Source: Hymenobacter cellulosilyticus
GTDB lineage: Bacteria; Bacteroidota; Bacteroidia; Cytophagales; Hymenobacteraceae
Assembly (NCBI RefSeq): GCF_022919215.1
Contig: NZ_CP095046.1
Span: 2,656,501 to 2,720,500, forward strand
Length of the DNA: 64,000 bases
Direction: 5' to 3'
The translations under genes and the position numbers were made by a program. The notes beneath the pieces are model-generated. The model made no database searches. It was not told the DNA's origin and was given only the letters and a program-made list of their open reading frames with translations. Numbering within the stretch: the first letter of the stretch is position 1; each line of letters begins with the position of its first letter. Of this stretch, positions 1 to 8,991 are shown in pieces.

Positions 1-2
1 AC

Positions 3-2312
3 CAGCAGCGTCAGCTCCCCCAGATTTTCGACGTGCGCGACAAGCAGTCGGCGCTGCGGGCTGATAAAGTAGGGGACGAGTTTGGGGTGCAGTACATCCT
101 CAAAGGCCGTGGTGACGAGTACCAGCGCCTGGCCGACATTCAGGCGACTAAGGCCCCGCTCATTGTCAGCCTCAACTTCCCGGATGCCTATAATGTGGAT
201 GACGTGTACGACGCCTCTCGCATTTCGCTCGAGGAGCTCAAGCACTGGGAAATGGCCCCAGCCAACGCAGCTATTTTGGCCAAGGCTGGTGTGCCCTTCG
301 CGCTGTCGGCCGCCGACCTCAAGGACAAGAAGAAGTTTCTGCCCAACCTGAAAAAGGCCATTCAGTACGGCCTGACCGAGGAGCAGGCCCTACGCGCCCT
401 TACCGCCACACCCGCCGAGCTGATCAAGCAGCAAAACCAGGTCGGCAGCCTTAAGGCTGGTATGGTCGCCAACTTCCTGGTGTGCTCCAACCGCCTGTTT
501 GCCGACGACAACGTGCTGCTCGACAACTGGGTGCAGGGCCAGCGCTACCAGCTCAGCACCGTGCCCAGCGACTACCGCGGCGTGTACACGCTCAAAATCG
601 GTAGCCAGCCCGAAATGAAAATGCTGGTGGCCGGCAAGCCCGAAGCACCCGAAATGCGCATTGCCGTGGCGCCCAAAGACACGGTGCGCGGCACTTTGTC
701 GGTAAATGGCGAACTGGCTACCATCGTGTATAACCCCACGCCCAAAACCAAGGGTGCGGCTATTCGCCTCAGCGGCTTCTACACGCCCGAAACCCGCCTG
801 TTTCAGGGCGACGGGCAGCTGGCCGATGCCTCGCAGGTGAAGTGGAGCGCCCAGCGCCAGGAGGAAGCTACCCGCGCCGCCCGCCGCGACTCGGCCAAAG
901 CGCCCGAGCCCGTGCAGATTGGCCAGGCCCTGTTTCCCTTCGTAGCCTTTGGCCGGACCCAGGTGCCTCAGCAGGAAACGGTGGTTATTAAGAATGCCAC
1001 CGTGTGGACCAGCGAGGCCGCCGGTAGGCTCGAGAACACCGACGTACTGCTTCAGAACGGCAAAATTGCCAAGATCGGCAAGAACCTGAGCGTACCTAAA
1101 GGCGGCCGCAGCATCGACGGCACCGGCAAGCACCTCACGCCCGGTATTATCGACGAGCACTCCCACATTGCCATCAGTGAGGGCGTAAACGAAGGCACTC
1201 AGGCCGTGACCAGCGAAGTGCGGGTCAGCGACGTGGTAGATGCCGAGGACATTGACGTGTACCGCGACCTGGCAGGGGGCGTGGTGGCTTCGCAGCTGCT
1301 GCACGGCTCGGCCAACCCCATCGGCGGGCAGTCGGCCCTGATAAAGCTGCGCTGGGGCATGACCGCCGAGCAAATGAAAATTGAGGGTGCGCCGGGCTTC
1401 ATCAAGTTTGCCCTGGGCGAAAACGTGAAGCAAAGCAACTGGGGCGAAATGAACGTGCTGCGTTTCCCCCAGACCCGCATGGGCGTGGAGCAGGTGTTTG
1501 TGGATGCCTTCACCCGGGCCAAGGAGTACGAGCAGGAGTGGAAGGCCTGGAACAAGCTGGGCAAGGGCAAGCAGAAGAAAGGGGAGGCCCCGCGCCGCGA
1601 CCTGGAGCTCGAAGCCTTGGTTGAAATCCTGAACCAGCAGCGCTTCATTACCTGCCACAGCTACGTGCAAAGCGAAATCAACATGCTGCTCAATGTGGCC
1701 GACCGCATGGGCTTCAAGGTCAACACCTTCACCCACATTCTGGAAGGCTATAAAGTGGCCGACAAGATGAAGGCCCACGGCGTGAATGCCAGTACCTTCT
1801 CCGACTGGTGGGCTTACAAAAATGAGGTGCGCGACGCTATTCCGTATAATGCCGCCATCATGCACGACGCGGGCCTGAACGTGGCCATCAACTCGGACGA
1901 TGCCGAAATGAGCCGCCGCCTCAACCAGGAAGCAGCCAAAACGGTAAAGTACGGCGGCTTGTCGGAAGAGGAAGCCCTGAAGCTGGTGACCATCAACCCG
2001 GCCAAGATGCTCCACCTCGACAAGAACATGGGGAGCATTAAGGAAGGCAAGGACGCCGACGTAGTGCTCTGGAACGACCACCCGCTCAGCGTATATGCCC
2101 ACGCGGAGCGCACCTTCGTGGATGGCCGCCAGATGTTCGACGTGGAATCGGACGCCAAGATGCGCCAGGAAGTAGAAAAGGAGCGGCTGCGCATCGTGCA
2201 GAAAATGTTGGACGCTAAGAAAGCTGGTGCCCCGACTCAGGGTGCCACGGCCAAGGCTAACAAGCACTTCCACTGCGACACGATGGGCGAAGACAAGGAA
2301 CTGGACAACTAA
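3..2312 (+). CDS. Amidohydrolase-superfamily protein, 5' end outside window
   Basis: The frame is open to the window edge, so the true start lies upstream. The visible 769 codons hold the last part of one amidohydrolase-like domain (ending near GSLKAGMVANFLV), a beta-rich linker, and a complete second domain that starts near IKNATVWTSEAAG. The second domain has the metal-binding HxH motif (DEHSHIA after TPGI), later histidines (ITCHSY, FTHILEG) and an INSDDAE segment, as in imidazolonepropionase-like and dipeptidase-like hydrolases. It is probably a metal-dependent hydrolase; substrate and localisation cannot be told because the N-terminus is missing. A related gene follows after 57 bases and is probably co-transcribed. 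Family confident, substrate unknown. Confidence 0.85.
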   Translation, partial: QQRQLPQIFDVRDKQSALRADKVGDEFGVQYILKGRGDEYQRLADIQATKAPLIVSLNFPDAYNVDDVYDASRISLEELKHWEMAPANAAILAKAGVPFALSAADLKDKKKFLPNLKKAIQYGLTEEQALRALTATPAELIKQQNQVGSLKAGMVANFLVCSNRLFADDNVLLDNWVQGQRYQLSTVPSDYRGVYTLKIGSQPEMKMLVAGKPEAPEMRIAVAPKDTVRGTLSVNGELATIVYNPTPKTKGAAIRLSGFYTPETRLFQGDGQLADASQVKWSAQRQEEATRAARRDSAKAPEPVQIGQALFPFVAFGRTQVPQQETVVIKNATVWTSEAAGRLENTDVLLQNGKIAKIGKNLSVPKGGRSIDGTGKHLTPGIIDEHSHIAISEGVNEGTQAVTSEVRVSDVVDAEDIDVYRDLAGGVVASQLLHGSANPIGGQSALIKLRWGMTAEQMKIEGAPGFIKFALGENVKQSNWGEMNVLRFPQTRMGVEQVFVDAFTRAKEYEQEWKAWNKLGKGKQKKGEAPRRDLELEALVEILNQQRFITCHSYVQSEINMLLNVADRMGFKVNTFTHILEGYKVADKMKAHGVNASTFSDWWAYKNEVRDAIPYNAAIMHDAGLNVAINSDDAEMSRRLNQEAAKTVKYGGLSEEEALKLVTINPAKMLHLDKNMGSIKEGKDADVVLWNDHPLSVYAHAERTFVDGRQMFDVESDAKMRQEVEKERLRIVQKMLDAKKAGAPTQGATAKANKHFHCDTMGEDKELDN

Positions 2313-2369
2313 GCTGGTCGCCTTTTTCGCTGAAAAGTCATCTGCTTCAACTTATTTAACTGCATTCTC

Positions 2370-3680
2370 ATGCGTTTTTCCGCATTATTTCTTTCTCTAA
2401 CCCTGCTCACGGCCACACCGCTGCTGGCCCAGGTGCCGGCCCCGGCGCCGGTCCAGAGTAAGCCCGTGCTGCTCGTGGGCGGCACCCTGCACGTGGGCAA
2501 CGGCACCGTGGTTCCCGACGCTGCCGTCGCTTTCGATAAAGGCCGCATCACCTACGCCGGGGCCCAGTCGGGCTTCAGCCAGGACAAATCGGCTTTTGAG
2601 GTGGTCGACGTGAAAGGCCAGGAAATCTACCCCGGCCTGATTCTGCCCAACACCACCCTGGGCCTGACCGAAGTAGAAGCCATCCGGGCCACCGTCGACG
2701 AGCGGGAAGTGGGTATGCTCAACCCCAACGTGCGGGCCCTGATTGCCTACAACACCGATTCCGACATCATCCCGACCGTGCGCACCAATGGCGTGCTGCT
2801 GGCCCAGGTGACGCCCCGCGGCGGCATGCTTTCGGGCCAGAGCAGCATCGTGCAGCTCGACGCCTGGAACTGGCAGGACGCGGCTGTAAAGGCCGATGAC
2901 GGCCTGCATCTGAACTGGCCCCCAATGGTGCTCAAGCTCAACCCGACGGAAGACCAGATGATGGTGGACCGGCGCGAAAAAACCCGGCAGCAGCAGCTGC
3001 GCGAGTTGGAGCAGCTGCTCTCAGAAGCCTCGGCTTACCGTGCCCTGCCCGCCGGCCGCAAGGAAAACCTGCGTCTCTCCTCCCTCAGCGGCCTGTTCGA
3101 CGGGTCTAAAACGCTGTTTGTACACGCCGACTACGGCAAGGAAATCATCGAGGGCGTGCGGTTTGCCAAGCGCCTGGGCGTGCAGAAGGTCACCGTCATC
3201 GGGGCCCGCGACGCCTGGATGATGCTCGATTTCCTCAAGCAAAACGACGTGGCCGTGGTTTTATCCCGGATTCACGCCCTGCCCCGCCGCTCGGGCGACG
3301 ACTACGACCTGCCCTACAAGCTGCCCAGCCTGCTGCAGCAAGCCGGCGTGCGGTTCTGCCTCGACTATGAAGGCGACCAGGAAACGGCCGGCTCCCGCAA
3401 CCTGGCCTTTATTGCCGGTACCGCCGCCGGCCACGGCCTGACTAAGGAACAAGCTCTGACGGCCGTCACGCTCAGCCCCGCGCGCATTATGGGCGTAGAT
3501 AAAGACTATGGCAGCCTGGAAGCGGGTAAAAGCGCCACGTTGGTCGTGAGCAGCGGTGATTTGCTGGATATGCGCACCAACAACGTAACCCGTGCCTTCA
3601 TCGATGGTCGGGCCTTCAACATGACCAACAAGCAGACGTACTTAAACCAGAAGTTTCGGTCAAAGTATGGGATGAAATAG
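2370..3680 (+). CDS. Exported amidohydrolase-like protein lacking the HxH motif
   Basis: The protein has 436 residues and a clear Sec signal peptide ending near LLAQ (residues 1-21). The amidohydrolase composite fold is recognisable: an N-terminal strand region (GGTLHVGNG), YPGLI where metal enzymes continue with a HxH motif, and the usual C-terminal LTKEQALTAVT / SLEAGKSATLVV end. After PGLI the sequence reads LPNTTLG, so the first two metal-ligand histidines are absent. It may be a non-catalytic partner of the upstream paralogue, whose first domain looks similarly degenerate. It sits 57 bases after that gene and is closed by a strong terminator. Fold assignment is firm; loss of catalysis is an inference. 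Confidence 0.85.
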   Translation: MRFSALFLSLTLLTATPLLAQVPAPAPVQSKPVLLVGGTLHVGNGTVVPDAAVAFDKGRITYAGAQSGFSQDKSAFEVVDVKGQEIYPGLILPNTTLGLTEVEAIRATVDEREVGMLNPNVRALIAYNTDSDIIPTVRTNGVLLAQVTPRGGMLSGQSSIVQLDAWNWQDAAVKADDGLHLNWPPMVLKLNPTEDQMMVDRREKTRQQQLRELEQLLSEASAYRALPAGRKENLRLSSLSGLFDGSKTLFVHADYGKEIIEGVRFAKRLGVQKVTVIGARDAWMMLDFLKQNDVAVVLSRIHALPRRSGDDYDLPYKLPSLLQQAGVRFCLDYEGDQETAGSRNLAFIAGTAAGHGLTKEQALTAVTLSPARIMGVDKDYGSLEAGKSATLVVSSGDLLDMRTNNVTRAFIDGRAFNMTNKQTYLNQKFRSKYGMK

Positions 3681-3701
3681 TCCATTCTTTCCCTTTGCAA
3701 G

Positions 3702-3740
3702 CAAGGCGCGGCTCACTTAGAGCCGCGCCTTGTTGGTTTT
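3702..3740 (+). terminator. Rho-independent terminator after the amidohydrolase pair
   Basis: A perfect 13-bp stem (3702-3714 with 3720-3732) with a five-base loop is followed by a T-rich tract. It lies 21 bases after the stop codon. Confidence 0.85.
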
Positions 3741-3866
3741 CAAACCAGGCTGTAATCTGGCAGGAAGTGTATATTATTTTGGCATTAGTCTGAGTTTCAA
3801 GCCCCCAATATCTTGAAATGCACTGCCTAAAGCACGATATATGATTTTTGTAACTATTAAGTGTAA

Positions 3867-4565
3867 TATATCAATAACACTGATTTTTGGAAAGTAGATA
3901 GTATTTGTTTAAGTTTAAACTGTATTACTAAGTGAGGCACTGCTTGACTTAGCAGGGAAGTAGAAGTGAAGTTGGCTTAGGGTATTGGGTTTACCCGGTT
4001 GTGGTCTAGTGAACGTTGCGCAAAACCTCTGATTCCATCTGTATATGACCAAAACGGCTACTGTAAACTCAGCTTCAATCAGCCTGTTTTAGCATTTATT
4101 TATACATAAATGTCTAAATAACAATGGATTGCAGTTTAGCAGTAGCACTGCAAAGCATAGATGTTAGTCCAGGATCTTTTTCCTTATCAAAGTAGATTTA
4201 AGAATTTAAACCAGATTGAATAAAAATTTAGCTTGATATGATGCAATATAATAATAACATCTTTATATTTGTTAAGAGCCCAGTAGGCTGAAGTAGCGAA
4301 TGTTTTCCTTCACTCTGATTTCCGTCCCCATTTGAAGTTTCTCTTCCATTTCAACACCTAACTCAACACATCATGGCGTCCAAAATTCTATCCTTTATTT
4401 GCCACGTGCCCCCAATGATGCCCGGCGCATTCCCATCTGCTGCTGCTGCGCCCGCCAAAACGAGCCGGGGAGCTGAGCGGAAAACCGATTCCAAAAGCTC
4501 GGGGGGCATTTTACTGCCATTTACGAGAATGAGCGGTTTGTCCGCTTCAAGTATATCAATAACAC
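3867..4565. repeat. 14-base exact direct repeat flanking an AT-rich segment
   Basis: TATATCAATAACAC occurs at 3867-3880 and again, same orientation, at 4552-4565, 685 bases apart. The copies bracket most of the AT-rich, gene-free stretch. This would fit a target duplication or attachment-site remnant, but the repeat is itself AT-rich and no integrase or transposase is present. Confidence 0.5.
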
Positions 4566-4593
4566 CAATGACTAATCTGCCCCAGTGGTAGAA

Positions 4594-4667
4594 AGCTGAA
4601 GCTCCCGCAGAATTACTTGCTACTCCCGGCGGAGTAGAGCCTGAATAGGTTTGCGGGAGCTTCAGCT
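4594..4667. repeat. Nested inverted repeat (16-bp outer, 6-bp inner stem)
   Basis: The outer arms at 4594-4609 and 4652-4667 are perfect 16-bp reverse complements. The 42-base interior holds a second hairpin, TACTCC/GGAGTA with a CGGC loop, at 4621-4636. There is no T tract on either side. It lies 57 bases before the ricin/OmpA gene start, so it may be a structured leader, a protein-binding site or a small mobile repeat. Confidence 0.6.
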
Positions 4668-4724
4668 GCCGGGGCTGCCCCGGATTTCATTTAACTTGCA
4701 CGCCAGTTCATCCTTTTTGCGTGC

Positions 4725-6759
4725 ATGATTCGTTCCCCGCGTAGCCTCCTGTTGTTTCTGTTCCTGCTGCTGGCTAGCTCGTTGGCTGCCCAGCAAGCTG
4801 CTTTTATTCCGGAAGAAAATGCGTGGTATGGGGTAGTGGCCCGCGGTAGCGGCCGTTCCCTGGATATCACCGGGTCGTCGGCGGAGGCTGGGGTAGCAGC
4901 TGTGCAGTGGGAGTTTACGCACGCATCCAGCCAGCAGTGGCGCTTTGTGCGCATCACGGCTGGTGGCGAATACTACCGCCTTGAAGCCAAGCACAGCAAC
5001 AAATGCCTCACGGTTGAAAAGCCTGACGAAAACGCTCACTTGGCCCAACGGCCCTGGACGGGCAGCTTCTACCAGCAGTGGAAGCTCGTGCCGGCCGGCC
5101 CCATTGGCAGCTACGAACTGGTAAACCGCGGCAACGATAAGTGTGCCGCTATTGCCGCCTCCGATAAGTTCAACGGAACTCCCATTGTGGCACAGCGCCC
5201 CGCTAACCGGGCTACGCAGCAGTGGCGTCTGTTTAAGCTGCATCTTAACCTAGATGCCAGCCAGCCCGGCTTTGGCCCCATCGAGGCCCTGACGGCCCTG
5301 AACACACCCGGCAATGAGCTGCAGCCGGTCTTGACGCCCGATGGCAAGACATTGTACTTCGCCCGGACCAAATTTGCGGGCAATACCGAAGGCAACACCG
5401 ATTCGGGGATATCTGGGTAAGCCAGTCGACCGACGGGCAAACCTGGGGCCCCGCTGTGCGGCTGGATGCGCTGAACACACGCCAGAATAATGGCGTGATG
5501 GCGGTGGTGGGAGCCGATGGCAGTCAGCTGCTGGTGCGCGGGCTATATGAGCGCGACGGAAGTTTCCGGGACGAAGGCGTGTCGTTGATAGCGCGGGCGG
5601 CTAGCACCAAGGGCAAGCCCGACCGGCCCCAGCCGCTGACGATCAGTAATTACTATACGGCCGGGGCTGCAACAACCTTTTTTATGGCCGCCGACCAGAA
5701 GACCCTGCTGCTGTCCTTGGAGCGGGGCGACTCGTTTGGTGGCAACGACCTGTACGTGAGCCGGCCCAAGGCCGATGGTACCTGGGGGAGCCCCAGAGCC
5801 TGGGCGGGGTGCTGAACTCGCCGGGTTTTGAGTTTGCCCCCTGGCTGGCTCCCGATGGCCGCACCCTGTACTTTTCTTCCTACGGACACGCCGGCTACGG
5901 CGGGGCCGATATTTTCGTGAGTACCCGCCTGGACGATACATGGTCGAAGTGGAGTGAGCCCCGCAACCTGGGACCTACGCTCAACGGGCCAGGTTTTGAC
6001 GCCTACTTTATGCTCAGTCCCGATGGCAAGCAGGCGTACTACGCCGCTTCCCGCACAACCAATGGCCCGGCCGAACTGTATCGTACGGCCGCTAGCGTCA
6101 CTCCGCCCACCGATACGACCAAGCCTGCCGCACCGGAAGCTCCAGCGGTGGCCCGCCGCGCCCTGCTCACGGGTAAGGTAATAGACGCCAAGACGCGCGC
6201 GGCGGTAAAGGCCGAAGTGAAGGCCATTCGTCTCGATAATGACATTGCCTTTAACGCCACCGTGCGCACCGACGCTTCGGGCTCCTTCCAGTTTTCCCTG
6301 CCGCCGGGTAGCTACCGGCTGGCGGCTGCCAGCCCGAATTACCTCACCGGCACCGACACGGTGCGCATGGTAGCAACGCTTACCCGGGAAATAGCCCTGG
6401 TGCCGGCCGCGGTGGGAGGCAAGCTAGAACTGCCCACCCTGATTTTTGCCCAGGGCAAATACACCTTGCTGCCGGCTTCCTACGCCGAACTCAACCGCTT
6501 GGCCCGCACCCTTACTGACAACCCCACGGTGAGTATTCGCCTGGAAGGACACACCGACAATCAGGGCAATGCTGACCTGAACCAGAAGCTGTCAGAAGAT
6601 CGGGTAAAGGAAGTGCGGCGCTACCTCGTCACGCGGGGCGTTGCCGAGGGCCGCATTACGACCGTGGGCTTTGGGGGCAGCAAGCCCCGCGCCAGCAACG
6701 CCAAGGAAGAAACCCGCAAGCTGAACCGCCGCGTGGAATTCACGATAACCAAGCAGTAG
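4725..6759 (+). CDS. Ricin-lectin / PD40-repeat / OmpA-domain envelope protein (two apparent frame breaks)
   Basis: Joining three overlapping frames gives one protein of about 678 residues. The order is: signal peptide (to about residue 22); a beta-trefoil lectin domain with three QQW motifs (SSQQW, FYQQW, ATQQW); WD40-like PD40 segments (LTPDGKTLYFA, LAPDGRTLYFSS, LSPDGKQAYYA); a carboxypeptidase-regulatory-like beta-sandwich; and a C-terminal OmpA domain with the peptidoglycan-binding GHTDNQG motif. It probably anchors in the outer membrane and binds peptidoglycan, with the lectin reading glycans. The frame breaks at the G-runs 5405-5408 and 5784-5788 are each cured by one added G, giving SGDIWVS and WGEPQSLGG. 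I treat them as sequencing errors. Confidence 0.8.
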
Positions 6760-6831
6760 CTTTCTGCGAATACAAGCAGGCTTCGTTTCTCGTAATTCAC
6801 CGTCCATTGGCTGGTTTAGCCTCTCTGCTGC

Positions 6832-7743
6832 ATGAAAGCTACTATCGTTCGTCAATATGAACTGCCCAATTTGCCGTCTGCGTCGGGCATTGAGCTGGTC
6901 GGTAATACGGCCTATATTATCGGCGACGATTCCCCGTTTCTGTATAGCTGCTCCGCCGAGTCATTGGCGCCGAATACACCCTTGGCCTTGTTTGAAACGG
7001 CCCACTTCAGCTCGGGCCGCATCCCGAAGGACCGTAAGCCCGATCTGGAGTGCCTGACTGCCATTACAACCGGCCCCGAAACGGCGCTGCTAGCCTGCGG
7101 CTCGGGAGCTACGGCGGCCCGGGAGCAGGGCTTCTGGGTGGCCTTGCCCGCTGGCCCCGGCACGGCTACGGTCCAGCCCGTGTCCTTAAGCCGGCTGTAT
7201 GCGGCGCTGCGGCAGGTTTTGCCCAAAGGCATTACCCTGAACTTGGAAGCTGCGGCGGCCACGGATACGGAGCTGCTGCTGTTTCAGCGCACGGTGGGGG
7301 CCGCTGCCGGCAACATTGTGTTCCGGCTGCCATTGGCCGCGGCTCTGGAATGCATCCGGCACCAGCGCGAAGTGCCGCCCGTGCAGCTACAGCATTTTGC
7401 CCTGCCCACTATTGAGGGCAAAGACGCGGGCTTTTCCGGAGCCTGTACTTTTGATAATAAGGTCTTTATCACCGCTTCGGTGGAAGACACCGCGGACGCC
7501 ATTGCCGACGGCGAGGTGCTGGGCAGCTTCGTAGGGGTACTGCCCGCTCCATCAGCTACTACCAAAGCAACGGCGCTACAGATGGCACACTTGGTGCTGC
7601 CCAATGGGCAACCTTACCGCGGCAAAGTGGAAAGCATCGTGGTGCGCCGGCCGCTCGGGGCAGGTCGGTATGAGGCCCTGCTGGTGACGGATGACGACGC
7701 GGGCGGCTCCACGGCGGTACTCATCGAACTGCACGCGGCGTAA
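6832..7743 (+). CDS. Hypothetical protein, probable beta-propeller-like
   Basis: A 303-residue protein without a signal peptide or membrane segment. It starts with a short conserved-looking block (LPSASGIELVGNTAYIIGDD) and contains repeated strand-rich segments. It resembles Bacteroidota proteins filed under domains of unknown function (possibly DUF6929), but I cannot assign it firmly. It follows the OmpA protein by 72 bases. It ends one base before the stop of a convergent small gene at 7745, so the two transcripts meet end to end. Confidence 0.7.
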   Translation: MKATIVRQYELPNLPSASGIELVGNTAYIIGDDSPFLYSCSAESLAPNTPLALFETAHFSSGRIPKDRKPDLECLTAITTGPETALLACGSGATAAREQGFWVALPAGPGTATVQPVSLSRLYAALRQVLPKGITLNLEAAAATDTELLLFQRTVGAAAGNIVFRLPLAAALECIRHQREVPPVQLQHFALPTIEGKDAGFSGACTFDNKVFITASVEDTADAIADGEVLGSFVGVLPAPSATTKATALQMAHLVLPNGQPYRGKVESIVVRRPLGAGRYEALLVTDDDAGGSTAVLIELHAA

Positions 7744-7744
7744 G

Positions 7745-7954
7745 CTACTGCGGCTCGTTTGCGGTAAGGCTAATTTTACGCAGCTGCCGGGCCAGCACGA
7801 CGGCGCGGCCTGTAGCAAACTCAACCAGCATGGAGCCGTTGCGGCCCCGGATGCATTTGCCCCGCTCGTCGCGCACGGCCTGGCATAGCTGCCCAACCAA
7901 GGGCGAATTGGTAAGACGGGCCAGCCGGTCGCCAAGGTAGCGGTAGGCACTCAT
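7745..7954 (-). CDS. Small conserved-looking hypothetical protein (69 aa)
   Basis: The frame starting at the ATG at 7954 overlaps the stop of the upstream membrane-protein gene (ATGA arrangement), which suggests translational coupling and supports this start over longer alternatives. The sequence is compact and basic, with a central CIRGRNGSMLVEF block typical of small Bacteroidota proteins of unknown function. No signal peptide or membrane segment. Third gene of a run with the FAD protein and multi-pass membrane protein. Confidence 0.6.
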   Translation of the reverse strand: MSAYRYLGDRLARLTNSPLVGQLCQAVRDERGKCIRGRNGSMLVEFATGRAVVLARQLRKISLTANEPQ

Positions 7955-8991
7955 GCGGTGACAGGTTTCGGACGCCGCCAGATAAAGCCGTCCAGCACGT
8001 AGTGCGTGGCCTGGGGCAAAGCCAGCAGCGGCACCAGCCAGGCCAGCAGCGTCGGGCTGCTGATGGCAGGCAAGTGCTGAAACCAGTTGAACACCGAGGC
8101 GTGTTCCCGCCACACCAGTCCGTCCCAGATGCCTTCCTCGAGGTAAGCCAGGCCAAAGAGCAGCCCCAGAAAGCCGACAATGGCGTAGATCTGGCCCAGG
8201 GGACGATGGGTGCCGGTGTTGGCAGCGGACCGGCTAATCCAGATCAGGGCCAGGTAGGGAATGCCGTGCGACACCACGTTGAGCAGGGTAAAGGCCAGGT
8301 CGCCGTTGAAATACACGATGCCGAAATACCAGGAAACCGCCGTGCCGCCCAGTAACAGGTTGCGGGGCCAGTTGAAGGTGCGGTAGAGCAGCCACTGGCG
8401 CGTTTCTTTGGCCAGATACAGCAGCAGCAGGGTCACATAAAGCAGGGTAGCCAGAAGCCGGCCGGTGGGCCAATCGTGCTGCAGAAAGTCGCCCTCCACG
8501 AACCAGGTAAAGTTGCGCGGTGCCGATAAGTGCCAGTAAACCAAGGGGTAAATAGTGGCGTAGTAGACCAGTACGGTGTCGAGCCAGCGGTGGGGCTGAG
8601 TAGGCTCCTGGCGCTGGTAGAGGCGCAGAAAACCGTATTGCTGCCGGATAAAGTGAAACACGGCCAAGTAGGCCAGGACCCGCCAAAACACCAGTCCGCC
8701 CAACTGGTGCAAGGCCACGCCGGCCGCGTAGCAACCCAGCGGAACCAGCCAGAGTAGGCGCTGCTGCTCCCGCCGCCGGGTCGAATCGAAGTAGGTACGA
8801 AACAGGGTGCTGTAGACGTGGGCCACATCAATGAACACGACCAGCACTACCCAGCCCACCACAGGCATCTGGGCGGAGGTGCGGAAATGAGTCGGTAGCA
8901 GCAAGACCAGCAGCAGTGCCACGAAGGGCGGCGACAACAGCCAGAGCCCGTCGAAGGCGGCGGAGCGAATCCAGGGTTGGGCTTGTCTCAT
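7951..8991 (-). CDS. Multi-pass membrane protein of unknown function
   Basis: The protein has 346 residues and about eight hydrophobic helices, for example PPFVALLLVLLLP and ATLLYVTLLLLYLA. Charged histidine- and tryptophan-containing loops lie between them, as in membrane-bound oxidoreductase-like proteins. I chose the ATG at 8991 because it overlaps the stop of the flavoprotein gene (ATGA, 8988-8991); a frame extension further upstream is antisense-like. The coupling to a Tat-exported flavoprotein suggests a joint role at the membrane. Function unknown. Confidence 0.75.
   Translation of the reverse strand: MRQAQPWIRSAAFDGLWLLSPPFVALLLVLLLPTHFRTSAQMPVVGWVVLVVFIDVAHVYSTLFRTYFDSTRRREQQRLLWLVPLGCYAAGVALHQLGGLVFWRVLAYLAVFHFIRQQYGFLRLYQRQEPTQPHRWLDTVLVYYATIYPLVYWHLSAPRNFTWFVEGDFLQHDWPTGRLLATLLYVTLLLLYLAKETRQWLLYRTFNWPRNLLLGGTAVSWYFGIVYFNGDLAFTLLNVVSHGIPYLALIWISRSAANTGTHRPLGQIYAIVGFLGLLFGLAYLEEGIWDGLVWREHASVFNWFQHLPAISSPTLLAWLVPLLALPQATHYVLDGFIWRRPKPVTA

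Larger units (their letters stand above)
3741..4724. other. AT-rich gene-poor stretch
   Basis: About 600 bases (3740-4370) are clearly richer in A/T than the rest of the window, and I see no credible coding frame. A 72-codon plus-strand frame at 4373-4591 looks like an antisense shadow. The opposite strand over about 4371-4590 reads KPLILVNGSKMPPELLESV followed by an AGAAADGNAPGIIGG-like segment, faintly like the plug fragment of Bacteroidota TonB-type proteins, but with no start codon. A 14-base direct repeat and a nested inverted repeat lie inside and are listed separately. This could be the scar of a decayed insertion. Confidence 0.4.

Noticed and set aside
390..2273. A 627-codon minus-strand frame antisense to the first amidohydrolase gene
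   Set aside because: It is a shadow of the high-GC codon pattern: His/Gly/Val-rich, without domains. The plus strand has a clear enzyme.
4373..4591. 72-codon plus-strand frame in the AT-rich gap
   Set aside because: Composition looks like an antisense shadow; no ribosome-binding context and no recognisable motif.
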